64,000 nt of DNA. It comes from Algoriphagus sp. PAP.12 (GTDB taxonomy: Bacteria; Bacteroidota; Bacteroidia; Cytophagales; Cyclobacteriaceae). The translations under genes and the position numbers were made by a program. The notes beneath the pieces were generated by a model, which worked only from the letters and a program-made list of their open reading frames with translations, did not search any database and was not told the DNA's origin. The stretch covers positions 310,001-374,000 of the forward strand of contig NZ_JAPPSQ010000001.1 in assembly GCF_026652115.1 (NCBI RefSeq), in the 5' to 3' direction. Shown piece after piece: positions 36,485 to 44,659 of this stretch. Position 1 is the first letter of the stretch. Each line of letters starts with the position of its first letter.

Positions 36485-38200
36485 ATGTCCAAGAGTAAAA
36501 TCACCTTTATTATCGTTCTGATGTCAGTTGCCAGCCTTGGCTTGGTGGCTTTTCAGTATTACTGGGTGAATAATGCCATTCGTATTTATCAAGATCGCTT
36601 CGACCAAGATGTCTATCAAGCCTTGACTGGTACGGTGGATCAATTGGAGAAAAGTGAGGCCACTGACATATTCTTGGGACAATTGATCAATGATCCTGCT
36701 TTACAAGAATCATTATTTGAAAAAATTGAACCTATTAATTTCGAAATCAAGTCTCGGCAAAGTTTTCGAAGAGGCCCTTCTATTATCGACACTTTAAATA
36801 TGGAGCCAGTCCCTCAAGTAAGTGCAACTTTCAAAAGGATGCTGGAATCTAGAGGGATAAATATTTCAGAAATGAATGAATTGGAGACGTTTTTTACTCG
36901 AATGACCCCTGAAGTAGCCTCCAAAATCTTCACTCCAGATGAGATGGCAGTCCTTTTAGAAGAGAAGGAAAGACAGCTTCAGTATATAAGTAAAATGGAG
37001 GTCTACAGCCTCACACAAGCTCCACCTTCTTTAGACCAAAGACTTGACCAGCAAATAAATATCTCAGAGGAAGAGCTTCAAAAGATCCAAAAAACAAACC
37101 TTAAGATCGATATGATCAATCAGGCTTGGGAAGAATTATCAGCTGGTAATCAAGCCATTCTTGACAGACTAGACACCTCACAAGTTCGAAAATTGGTAAA
37201 AAACCACCTGCTTGAACGCGGTATTTACGAAGACTTTGAATTGGGACTCTTGAAAGATGATAAACTTCTTATGCCTATTGGACAAGTGAAAGAACCATTC
37301 CGATTGGTACAATATGGAGTCCAGGCTAAACTCTTTCCAAATGACATTTTCGGAAATAAAGAAAACTACCTTTTCATCTACTTTCCAGATAAAAGCCAAC
37401 ACGTAATTCGTCAGGTTTGGCTTCCTGTTTCTTCATCTATCCTTTTCATCGGAATAATCATCTGGTGCTTCATTTATGCGATTAGAGTCATTTTCAAACA
37501 AAAGGCCCTTTCCGAAACTAAAAACGATTTTATCAACAATATGACTCACGAGTTCAAGACTCCATTGGCAACTGTGAGCTTGGCTGTAGAGGCCCTACAA
37601 GACCCGGAACTCTCCTCTCAAGATAAATTTCGGGCAAGATATTTGGGAATTATAAAAGACGAAAACAAACGTCTTGTGGCACAAGTTGAAAACGTTCTTC
37701 AGGCTGCTGCGTTGGATAAAAAGGATTTCAAACTAAAAATCGAAGAAGTTAATTTATCTGAGCTACTTGTAGAAACAGTGGACCATATTTCTCTTCAAGT
37801 AGAAAAGAGGGAAGGATCCATTGAATTTGAAAATGAATTGACATCTGGAAAAGTGCAAGGAGACTTGTTCCATTTGACTCATATTTTCAACAATCTATTG
37901 GACAATGCAAATAAATATTCACCTGAAAGTCCTGAAATAAAAATTCGGGCTTGGGAGGATTCCGACCAAGTATATGTGAATATTTCAGATCAAGGAATAG
38001 GAATGAGCAAAGATGCTCAACGAAAAATATTTGATAAATTTTATAGAGTTCCTACCGGAAACATCCATGATGTCAAAGGTTTTGGATTGGGACTTTCATA
38101 TGTGAAAACCATGCTGGAAGCACATAAAGGAGGTATTTCAGTCCAAAGCGAACTCGGAAAAGGAAGTACTTTTACCATAAATCTACCCAAAAAACAATGA
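36485..38200 (+). CDS. Two-component sensor histidine kinase (RprX-like)
   Basis: 571 aa. Two membrane helices (about 6-25 and 318-340) flank a large periplasmic sensor domain with no recognisable fold. The catalytic core has H-box HEFKTPL with His355, N-box NNLLDNANKYS and G-boxes DQGIGMS and GFGLGLSYVK. It overlaps its response regulator by 4 bp. It resembles RprX-type kinases of Bacteroidota. The stimulus is unknown. Confidence 0.93.
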   Translation: MSKSKITFIIVLMSVASLGLVAFQYYWVNNAIRIYQDRFDQDVYQALTGTVDQLEKSEATDIFLGQLINDPALQESLFEKIEPINFEIKSRQSFRRGPSIIDTLNMEPVPQVSATFKRMLESRGINISEMNELETFFTRMTPEVASKIFTPDEMAVLLEEKERQLQYISKMEVYSLTQAPPSLDQRLDQQINISEEELQKIQKTNLKIDMINQAWEELSAGNQAILDRLDTSQVRKLVKNHLLERGIYEDFELGLLKDDKLLMPIGQVKEPFRLVQYGVQAKLFPNDIFGNKENYLFIYFPDKSQHVIRQVWLPVSSSILFIGIIIWCFIYAIRVIFKQKALSETKNDFINNMTHEFKTPLATVSLAVEALQDPELSSQDKFRARYLGIIKDENKRLVAQVENVLQAAALDKKDFKLKIEEVNLSELLVETVDHISLQVEKREGSIEFENELTSGKVQGDLFHLTHIFNNLLDNANKYSPESPEIKIRAWEDSDQVYVNISDQGIGMSKDAQRKIFDKFYRVPTGNIHDVKGFGLGLSYVKTMLEAHKGGISVQSELGKGSTFTINLPKKQ

Positions 38201-38892
38201 GCAAAGCGAAACTATTAGTAGTGGAAGATGACCCAAATTTGGGTGATATCCTCAAGGAATATTTGGAAATGAAAGGCTATGAACCTACTCTTTGCAGAGA
38301 TGGAGAAGAAGGCTGGAACAAATTCAAGAAGGACAAATATGATCTCTGTCTGATGGATATCATGATGCCCAAAAAGGATGGTTTTACGCTTGCCAAAGAA
38401 ATCAAAAAAGTCCAGGATGATCTTCCGATCCTTTTTTTGACTGCTAAAAATCAAAAAGATGACATCATAGAAGGGCTAAGAATTGGTGCGGATGACTATA
38501 TCACCAAGCCTTTTAGCATGGAAGAGCTTTTGCTGAGGGTTACGGCAATTTTGAGAAGAACTCAAAAGTCTCAGGAAGTAACCCAATTGAAGGTTTACAA
38601 ATTCGGTGATTTCGAGCTACACTATGATGAGCAGATTCTAGATGGGCCAAAAGGAAAGCATAAACTCACTTCCAAAGAAAATGAATTGCTTAGAATTCTA
38701 GCTGCTGAAATGAATAAGCTTGTTAATAGAAGCCATGCCCTGAAGCAAATCTGGGGAGACGACAGTTATTTCAATGCGAGAAGCATGGATGTATACTTGA
38801 GTAAAATCAGAAAAATATTAAAAGACGATCCAAAAGTTCAGATCATCACTGTTCATGGTGAAGGCTTCAAACTGATCGTTGGAGACGCATAA
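38197..38892 (+). CDS. OmpR-family response regulator (RprY-like)
   Basis: 231 aa. Receiver domain with the acidic pair EDD and phospho-acceptor Asp54 (CLMDIMMP), switch lysine in YITKPF, then a winged-helix DNA-binding domain (LTSKENELLRILA; RSMDVYLSKIRKIL). Forms the cognate pair with the kinase upstream. A strong terminator follows, so the operon has two genes. Confidence 0.95.
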   Translation: MSKAKLLVVEDDPNLGDILKEYLEMKGYEPTLCRDGEEGWNKFKKDKYDLCLMDIMMPKKDGFTLAKEIKKVQDDLPILFLTAKNQKDDIIEGLRIGADDYITKPFSMEELLLRVTAILRRTQKSQEVTQLKVYKFGDFELHYDEQILDGPKGKHKLTSKENELLRILAAEMNKLVNRSHALKQIWGDDSYFNARSMDVYLSKIRKILKDDPKVQIITVHGEGFKLIVGDA

Positions 38893-38917
38893 AACCGACA
38901 CTACAACAATAAATCCT

Positions 38918-38952
38918 AAAAAACCCGAAGGTAATGATCTTCGGGTTTTTTG
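38918..38952 (+). terminator. Terminator of the kinase/regulator operon
   Basis: AAAAAACCCGAAG, loop, CTTCGGGTTTTTT. Symmetric enough to act in both directions, also for the convergent epimerase gene. Confidence 0.9.
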
Positions 38953-39009
38953 TTTTTAAAAAATAAACTTCAAGGGTTTGAAACCCTTAAAGAGTTTAGA
39001 GCTTTATCA

Positions 39010-40020
39010 TCATACCAATTCGGCTCCAACCCCGGGTCGATCTGGGAAAGTGACTTTTTCAGGAGTTATTTCAACACCTCTTGCTGGATCTTGGGATAAA
39101 AGCATCGCTCCATCCATATCCACATAATCCAACAATGGGGCTATGTGAGCGATTGCGGAAATCCCAACCGATGATTCTGTCATACAGCCCACCATCGTTT
39201 TCATTCCCAATTTTTTTGCTTCATAGATCATTCTCAATCCAGGAGTAATTCCTCCCGCCTTTACCAACTTCACATTGATCGCATGGAAAAGGCCATGGCA
39301 TTTCTTTACATCTGATTCTACGATGCAGCTTTCGTCAGCCATTACTGGAAGCTTTGAATACTTGAAAACTTCCTTCATCCCTTCCAAATCATCTTTTCCC
39401 AAAGGCTGCTCCATAAACTCAACTCCCAATTTTGCCAACTCTTCCGAATTACGGATCGCTTCCTCAGCTGACCAAGCGCAATTGGCATCAATTCTGAAAA
39501 CAGCATCGGTATGTTTTCTCAATTCTTTGACGATTGCCAAATCTTCGTGAGTTCCTAGTTTGATTTTATAAATAGGCCAATCCACCTCTTTCATCTTTTG
39601 AACCATCTTTTCGATAGTATCTATGCCGACAGTAAAATTGGTTGTCGGGATTCCAGATGGATCCAACTTCAAATATTCATAAAGCTTCAAGCCTTTCTTC
39701 TTGGTGAACAAATCCCAAGCGGCCATGTCCAATGCACATTGAGCAAAAGGATTATTCTTAAAAACATCCTTTCCCAAAGCCCATAATTCCTCTGGACTTT
39801 CCCAGTTTCCTCCTTCTACAATTGGACGAAACTCCTCCAAAACCGATTTCATATTGGGAATAGTAATCCCATAAAATGGATTGGTAGTTGATTCTCCCAA
39901 ACCGTAAAAACCTGCATCTTCCAACTTTACAATCAGCGTATCCTGAATATCACGACTTTGATGAGCTATGGTAAATGTATGCTTCAAGGGAAGGTCATAA
40001 ACTTGATATGAGAGTTTCAT
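39010..40020 (-). CDS. Dipeptide epimerase (L-Ala-D/L-Glu epimerase), enolase superfamily
   Basis: 336 aa from the ATG at 40020; the longer frame is rejected because it would overlap the divergent M14 gene. Muconate-lactonising/AEE subgroup: base lysines YKIK (Lys152, Lys154), Mg ligands Asp178 (RIDAN), Glu204 (MEQP) and Asp229 (DES), and a second catalytic lysine in NVKLVKAGG. Family members epimerise L-Ala-D-Glu from murein to L-Ala-L-Glu so it can be hydrolysed. Other dipeptides cannot be excluded. Divergent from an exported M14 peptidase. Confidence 0.9.
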   Translation of the reverse strand: MKLSYQVYDLPLKHTFTIAHQSRDIQDTLIVKLEDAGFYGLGESTTNPFYGITIPNMKSVLEEFRPIVEGGNWESPEELWALGKDVFKNNPFAQCALDMAAWDLFTKKKGLKLYEYLKLDPSGIPTTNFTVGIDTIEKMVQKMKEVDWPIYKIKLGTHEDLAIVKELRKHTDAVFRIDANCAWSAEEAIRNSEELAKLGVEFMEQPLGKDDLEGMKEVFKYSKLPVMADESCIVESDVKKCHGLFHAINVKLVKAGGITPGLRMIYEAKKLGMKTMVGCMTESSVGISAIAHIAPLLDYVDMDGAMLLSQDPARGVEITPEKVTFPDRPGVGAELV

Positions 40021-40102
40021 AGTTTGAATTTTAGCTTTTTTATTCAGAATCAGGAGAAATTGAACAGATTTACCTAGTTTTAATTCCCTATCATTTGAAG
40101 AC

Positions 40103-41584
40103 ATGAAATTAATCAACAGAAATCAATTTAGCCTGTTTTTGCTGTTTTTAGTTTTTATAAGTGGATGCAAAACAGCAACAGATAATGAATTACCTCATTT
40201 GGAAGTTTCGCAACTCGAACAAGCCTATGAGGAAAACAAAGAAGCAGCTATTACACATCGTAGATTCAAGCATGCGGATCTTCAGCCTCTTATTGAAAAG
40301 CACGCCAATTCATTCAAAGTCGAAGAGTTAGGCAAGTCTGTGGAAGGAAAAAGTATTTTTTCATTGGATTGGGGAAATGGTCCTACGAAAGTGATGCTTT
40401 GGTCTCAAATGCACGGAAACGAAAGTACCGCTACGATGGCCTTATTTGATTTATTCAACTTTTTGGAAGCCTCTGGAGATGGATTCGACGAGTTGAGGAC
40501 GACTCTGAAGGAAAACTTACACATCAAGTTTATACCAATGATCAATCCAGATGGGTCAGATAAATTTCAGCGAAGAAACGCCTTGGATATTGACTTGAAT
40601 AGAGACGCAATTTCTCAGATTTCTCCAGAAGCAATCATCTTAAAAGGAGCCAGAGATTCATTTGAACCGGAATTTGGATTTAATCTACACGATCAGCAGA
40701 TCTATTACAATGTTGTCAACACTCCCCAGCAAGTAACGATCTCTGTATTGGCTCCAGGATACAATTATGAAAGAGATGTCAATGATGTAAGAGCCAAAGC
40801 AATGCAAATCATCGTTGGCATGGACAAAGTTCTTCAACAAGTAATTCCAAACGGAGTTGGGAAATATGACGATTCCTTTGAGCCAAGAGCATTTGGTGAC
40901 AATATTCAAAAATGGGGAACAAGCACCATTTTGATCGAATCGGGAGGATATGTCGGTGATCCGGAAAAGCAATATATTCGAAAGCTCAACTTCATGATTA
41001 TTTTGAATGCATTGGAGCAAATTGCTACTAAAGGCTATGAGCAATTTACCACAGAGCAATACTTTTCGATCCCAGACAATGATCTACAAATGGTGGATCT
41101 GAAAATCGAAGAAATGAATGTGGAAGTTGAAGGAAAAACTTTCCCGGTTGACTTGTCAATCAGAAGAGGAGAAACCAATGCAGAAGATACCTATTATGTA
41201 ACAGGATCCGTAGTCGATTTGGGTGACATGCAGGTTTACTTTGGATTTGAGGAAAAGGATGCAAGCGGATTGACTTATGCAGAAGGAAAGGTCTTTGAAA
41301 CTCCTTTTGAAAACCTATCGGAAATCACATCTGAAAAAGCCTATGAACTTCTAAGGGAAGGGTTTTTGGCAGTAAAAGTAAAAAATGCAACGGCAGGAGA
41401 TCTTCACAATTTGCCAATTTTGGTCTTACAAAGTACTGAAACTTTTCCTTCCGGATGGAAAACCGGCTCCAAAACGAATTTCTACCTTTCAGATGGAACA
41501 GAGCTAAAATACGCTGTTGTCAACGGATATTGGATAGACTTGGCCAATCCTAAAGATCAATTATTCAAGCAGGTCATTTATTAA
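40103..41584 (+). CDS. M14 family zinc carboxypeptidase, lipoprotein
   Basis: 493 aa. Lipobox FISGC (Cys22). M14 motifs: HGNES with zinc ligands His104 and Glu107, the substrate-binding NPDGSDKFQRR and LNRD, a third zinc ligand in FNLHDQ, and a late acidic ESGG as candidate catalytic Glu. A C-terminal extension of about 150 aa, perhaps beta-rich, follows. Likely trims peptides outside the inner membrane. Divergence from the dipeptide epimerase suggests joint use of murein peptides, an inference from position. Confidence 0.9.
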   Translation: MKLINRNQFSLFLLFLVFISGCKTATDNELPHLEVSQLEQAYEENKEAAITHRRFKHADLQPLIEKHANSFKVEELGKSVEGKSIFSLDWGNGPTKVMLWSQMHGNESTATMALFDLFNFLEASGDGFDELRTTLKENLHIKFIPMINPDGSDKFQRRNALDIDLNRDAISQISPEAIILKGARDSFEPEFGFNLHDQQIYYNVVNTPQQVTISVLAPGYNYERDVNDVRAKAMQIIVGMDKVLQQVIPNGVGKYDDSFEPRAFGDNIQKWGTSTILIESGGYVGDPEKQYIRKLNFMIILNALEQIATKGYEQFTTEQYFSIPDNDLQMVDLKIEEMNVEVEGKTFPVDLSIRRGETNAEDTYYVTGSVVDLGDMQVYFGFEEKDASGLTYAEGKVFETPFENLSEITSEKAYELLREGFLAVKVKNATAGDLHNLPILVLQSTETFPSGWKTGSKTNFYLSDGTELKYAVVNGYWIDLANPKDQLFKQVIY

Positions 41585-41607
41585 AGTTAAAATTTCTAAT
41601 AAACCTG

Positions 41608-41634
41608 AAAACCCGTCTCAATGGCGGGTTTTTT
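41608..41634 (+). terminator. Terminator after the M14 peptidase gene
   Basis: AAAACCCG, 9-nt loop, CGGGTTTT, T-run. Confidence 0.87.
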
Positions 41635-41678
41635 GTTTTCTACTTTTTAGTTAGTTTATAACTTTAAATCAATTTGTT

Positions 41679-42407
41679 ATGAAATCAATTACGGCAATCA
41701 TTTTTTCAGTTGCTATTGTTTTAGCGGCCATTGTTTTGGGCAATGCCATCATCAATAGAAACCGAGCTCAAGGCACCATCAATGTCACAGGATTAGGAGA
41801 AAGCAACTTTACATCGGACTTGATCGTATGGGATGGAAATTTCAGCAGAAACAGTTCAGATATTCAAACGGCCTATGCCAATTTGGAAAAGGACAGAAAA
41901 GCGGTGACGGAATATCTGGAAAGCAAAGGGATACCAGCCTCCCAATTGGTGTTCAATGCTGTGACTACCAATCCACAATACCGCCAAAATTACTCAGATG
42001 ACGGAAGATATCTGGGACAGACTTTTACCGGCTACCAACTCAACCAGTCACTCCAGATCGAATCCAAAGAGGTAGAAAAAGTAGAAAAAATCAGCCGTGA
42101 AATCACAGAATTACTCAATCAAGGAATCGCATTTTATTCTCAGCAACCGCGCTACTACTATACTGAATTGGAATCTTTGAAACTGGAAATGATCGCGAAG
42201 GCTACAGAAGATGCCAGAGTGCGCGCTGAAAAAATCGCTGAAAATTCTGGTTCCAAATTGGATGATTTGATTTCTGCCAATATGGGAGTATTCCAGATCA
42301 CAGGTCAAAATTCTGGGGAGGATTATTCATGGGGAGGAGCATTCAATACCAGCTCCAAAAACAAAACCGCTTCCATCACGATGAAACTGGTTTTTGAGGT
42401 AGATTAA
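41679..42407 (+). CDS. SIMPL domain protein (DUF541)
   Basis: 242 aa with an N-terminal membrane anchor or signal (about 4-24). The SIMPL fold is marked by GTINVTGLGESNFTSD at the start and repeated charged helices; the family forms oligomeric periplasmic assemblies, with members linked to oxidative stress and cell-surface functions. There is no enzymatic motif. The RlmF gene follows after 22 bp but has its own promoter-like element. Confidence 0.88.
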   Translation: MKSITAIIFSVAIVLAAIVLGNAIINRNRAQGTINVTGLGESNFTSDLIVWDGNFSRNSSDIQTAYANLEKDRKAVTEYLESKGIPASQLVFNAVTTNPQYRQNYSDDGRYLGQTFTGYQLNQSLQIESKEVEKVEKISREITELLNQGIAFYSQQPRYYYTELESLKLEMIAKATEDARVRAEKIAENSGSKLDDLISANMGVFQITGQNSGEDYSWGGAFNTSSKNKTASITMKLVFEVD

Positions 42408-42418
42408 ATTCTAGGCCT

Positions 42419-42426
42419 TACCTTTG
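42419..42426 (+). promoter_or_regulatory. -7 promoter element (TACCTTTG) abutting the rlmF ATG
   Basis: Exact TAnnTTTG ending 3 bp before the ATG; a TTTG at 42393-42396 lies 22 bp upstream as a possible -33 element. Implies a leaderless or nearly leaderless transcript. Confidence 0.5.
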
Positions 42427-42429
42427 ACC

Positions 42430-43362
42430 ATGGCCGAAAAATCCGGACTTCATCCTAGAAATCTCCATCAAAAAAGATACGATCTCAATAAGCTCAGCGA
42501 AGCATTTCCTGAGCTTTCTCAGTTTGTGTTCACCAATGAATACGGAAATGAAACTTTGGATTTCTCAAATCCAAAAGCCGTAATTAGTCTCAACAAAGCA
42601 TTACTCTTAACCTATTACCAAATCGAATTCTGGGAAATCCCTGACGGATTCCTTTGTCCTCCTATTCCCGGAAGAGCTGATTACGTTCACTTTACGGCTG
42701 ACTTATTAGCTGAAAAAAACAAAGGAAAAATCCCAATCGGAAATAAGATTCAGGTTCTGGACATTGGTGCCGGAGCGAATTTGATTTATCCAATTTTGGG
42801 AAGTTCCATCTACAAATGGAATTTTATAGGAGCGGAGATGGAGCCTATTTCTTTTCAAAACGCTCTAAATATCATTTCTAAAAATCCTCGATTGAATCAA
42901 AAAATCGAGCTAAAGAAGCAATCGGTCTCGAATCGTATTTTTGAAGGAATCATTCAGCCGGATGATTTTTTTGATTTGACGATGTGCAACCCTCCTTTTC
43001 ATGAGTCAGAGGCTGAAGCCAAGAAAGGAACTCAACGAAAACAGAAGAACTTGAAATTGAAGAAGTCAGAGTTGAATTTTGGAGGAAAATCTGGTGAACT
43101 TTGGTGTGAAGGCGGAGAAAAGCAATTCCTCAGCAATATGATTCAGGAAAGCCAACTGTTTAAGCATCAAGTCTTCTGGTTCACATCCTTGGTATCAAAA
43201 GAATCAAATCTCAAGCCTTTAGAATCACTCTTGAAAAAAGCTGGAATCGCAGAAAGCAAGATTGTCGAAATGTCACAGGGAAATAAAAAATCCAGACTTT
43301 TGGCCTGGACATACCTTTCCCCCAAACAGCAGGAGAGTTGGAGAAAATTTCGATGGACGTAA
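42430..43362 (+). CDS. rlmF: 23S rRNA (adenine-1618-N6)-methyltransferase
   Basis: 310 aa. Starts MAEKSGLHPRNLHQKRYD, which matches the conserved RlmF N-terminus; a TTG two codons upstream is in frame but not needed. The SAM-binding region (VLDIGAGANLIYP) and the N6-adenine catalytic motif NPPF (Asn187) are intact, as is IPDGFLCPPIPGRADY. It modifies a single adenine in 23S rRNA. It converges on the small membrane protein gene with 1 bp between them. Confidence 0.95.
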   Translation: MAEKSGLHPRNLHQKRYDLNKLSEAFPELSQFVFTNEYGNETLDFSNPKAVISLNKALLLTYYQIEFWEIPDGFLCPPIPGRADYVHFTADLLAEKNKGKIPIGNKIQVLDIGAGANLIYPILGSSIYKWNFIGAEMEPISFQNALNIISKNPRLNQKIELKKQSVSNRIFEGIIQPDDFFDLTMCNPPFHESEAEAKKGTQRKQKNLKLKKSELNFGGKSGELWCEGGEKQFLSNMIQESQLFKHQVFWFTSLVSKESNLKPLESLLKKAGIAESKIVEMSQGNKKSRLLAWTYLSPKQQESWRKFRWT

Positions 43363-43363
43363 G

Positions 43364-43654
43364 TTATAGTGCCAAGGCCATCGGGATCAAAACCAGATAA
43401 CCTGCAAATCCAATTGCCCATCCGAATCCCATTTTCATACCGGAAGAATACCTCAACTCCTCCGTGTTTTTAAAGATAATTCCACTGACACCTGCAGCAA
43501 TCGGAGTCAGAATCAAAGGCAATAAAACACCTTCAAATCCAAAGCCCTGAAAGAAGCCTGCAATCAACAGAATCACAAGTGTAATGGCCGCATGGATGAT
43601 AAAAGTAATCCTGTTAGAACCAGAGTCCTTGAATGGATGTGTGGTAGCTTCCAT
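43364..43654 (-). CDS. Small three-helix membrane protein of unknown function
   Basis: 96 aa from the ATG at 43654, chosen because the longer frame adds a polar stretch unlike a membrane-protein start. Three hydrophobic segments (about 17-38, 41-60, 75-95), glycine-rich. No recognised motif. The OsmC gene lies upstream on the same strand with a 110-bp gap. Confidence 0.65.
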   Translation of the reverse strand: MEATTHPFKDSGSNRITFIIHAAITLVILLIAGFFQGFGFEGVLLPLILTPIAAGVSGIIFKNTEELRYSSGMKMGFGWAIGFAGYLVLIPMALAL

Positions 43655-43764
43655 AGTATTTGGTTTAGTATTCAAAGACTTTATCCTAAAGTCCAATACC
43701 TATACCGAATAAAGCAAAAACAGGTTCCGAAGAACCTGAATTTTTTTCAAAATTTTATCAAAAA

Positions 43765-44175
43765 TCAATTGAGTGTAAACTCCACTGAAATTTCGGTATT
43801 CAAAACCTTTGAAATGGGACAATTTTCCTCGGCATCTTTTACCTGCTCAGCAAATTGTTCTTCACTGATACCAGGAACTGTAGCCTTTAATACCAAATGG
43901 GATTTTTTCAAAACGCCTTCTTCAAAAGTAATGTTACAGGTCACATCCAATTCATCTGGAACAAAGCCAATTCCACTTAAATTGAAGCTCAATTTCATTG
44001 CAAAACAACCGGAATGAGCTGCCGCGATTAATTCTTCTGGATTGGTACCTACTCCGTCCTCAAATCTGGATAAATAAGAATATTGTGTTTTGTCCAAAAC
44101 AGTACTTGGAGTACTTACATGGCCTTTGCCATCTTTTCCGCTGCCTTTCCATACGGCAGTTGCTTTTCTAATCAT
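43765..44175 (-). CDS. OsmC family thiol peroxidase
   Basis: 136 aa. Both redox-active cysteines are present: SGCFAMKLS (about residue 57) and ENCPISK (about 121), with the N-terminal Arg/Glu region (YSYLSRFEDG, NPEELIAAAHSGC) that defines OsmC proteins. It reduces organic hydroperoxides using a dithiol donor. The OhrR-like regulator near 1.5 kb is far away and lacks the sensing Cys, so direct control is unlikely. Confidence 0.93.
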   Translation of the reverse strand: MIRKATAVWKGSGKDGKGHVSTPSTVLDKTQYSYLSRFEDGVGTNPEELIAAAHSGCFAMKLSFNLSGIGFVPDELDVTCNITFEEGVLKKSHLVLKATVPGISEEQFAEQVKDAEENCPISKVLNTEISVEFTLN

Positions 44176-44250
44176 GGTTAAAGTATTTAGGGTTAAAAAT
44201 TTACTTCTCTAGTATAAGGGATTCCATCTGGAAATAGTTTGAATCAATTC

Positions 44251-44574
44251 TTATTTCTTTACAAATAAGCCTTTTATCCTCCGAAAAATCTGTTTTTCTT
44301 TTTCCCAGAAAAAATGAAACTGCCCGAAAATAAAACCATATATCAACAAGAAAATCTGATAAAGGGGAAGAACAAGCAACAAATACAACATAGTATTTAC
44401 AAAGCCTCCCTTTTCCACTTCGAAAAATTCCAAAATCGGACTTTTGATAAACAAGATTGTAAAACCTGTACAGGCAAAGACAACCAAAACCATGATCACC
44501 TGAAAGACACTGTCAAGCTTCCACTTACTTTGAAGCCTTTTTAGAAATGGTTCCTTCTTTGGTGATTTGGACAT
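44251..44574 (-). CDS. Small membrane protein, DUF6787-like
   Basis: 107 aa with two helices (about 25-47 and 58-83) and basic ends (KRLQSKWKL; RRIKGLFVKK). It resembles a small Bacteroidota family that I believe is catalogued as DUF6787; the match is from memory. No function known. The promoter element overlaps the start codon region, suggesting a leaderless mRNA. Confidence 0.75.
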   Translation of the reverse strand: MSKSPKKEPFLKRLQSKWKLDSVFQVIMVLVVFACTGFTILFIKSPILEFFEVEKGGFVNTMLYLLLVLPLYQIFLLIYGFIFGQFHFFWEKEKQIFRRIKGLFVKK

Positions 44575-44578
44575 AAAA

Positions 44579-44586
44579 CAAAAATA
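44579..44586 (-). promoter_or_regulatory. -7 promoter element (TATTTTTG) abutting an ATG
   Basis: Exact TAnnTTTG on the minus strand, ending 4 bp before the ATG of the small membrane protein. Same geometry as at 36473 and 42419. Confidence 0.5.
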
Positions 44587-44605
44587 ACAGGAATTGATCT
44601 AAATA

Positions 44606-44636
44606 AAAGAGCCAGAATATTTCAATCTGGCTCTTT
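44606..44636 (-). terminator. Terminator after the aspartate kinase gene
   Basis: AAAGAGCCAGA, 9-nt loop, TCTGGCTCTTT: an 11-bp stem followed by T-rich sequence. Can act in both directions. Confidence 0.82.
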
Positions 44637-44659
44637 CAAGTTATCTAGCAAAGAATAAA

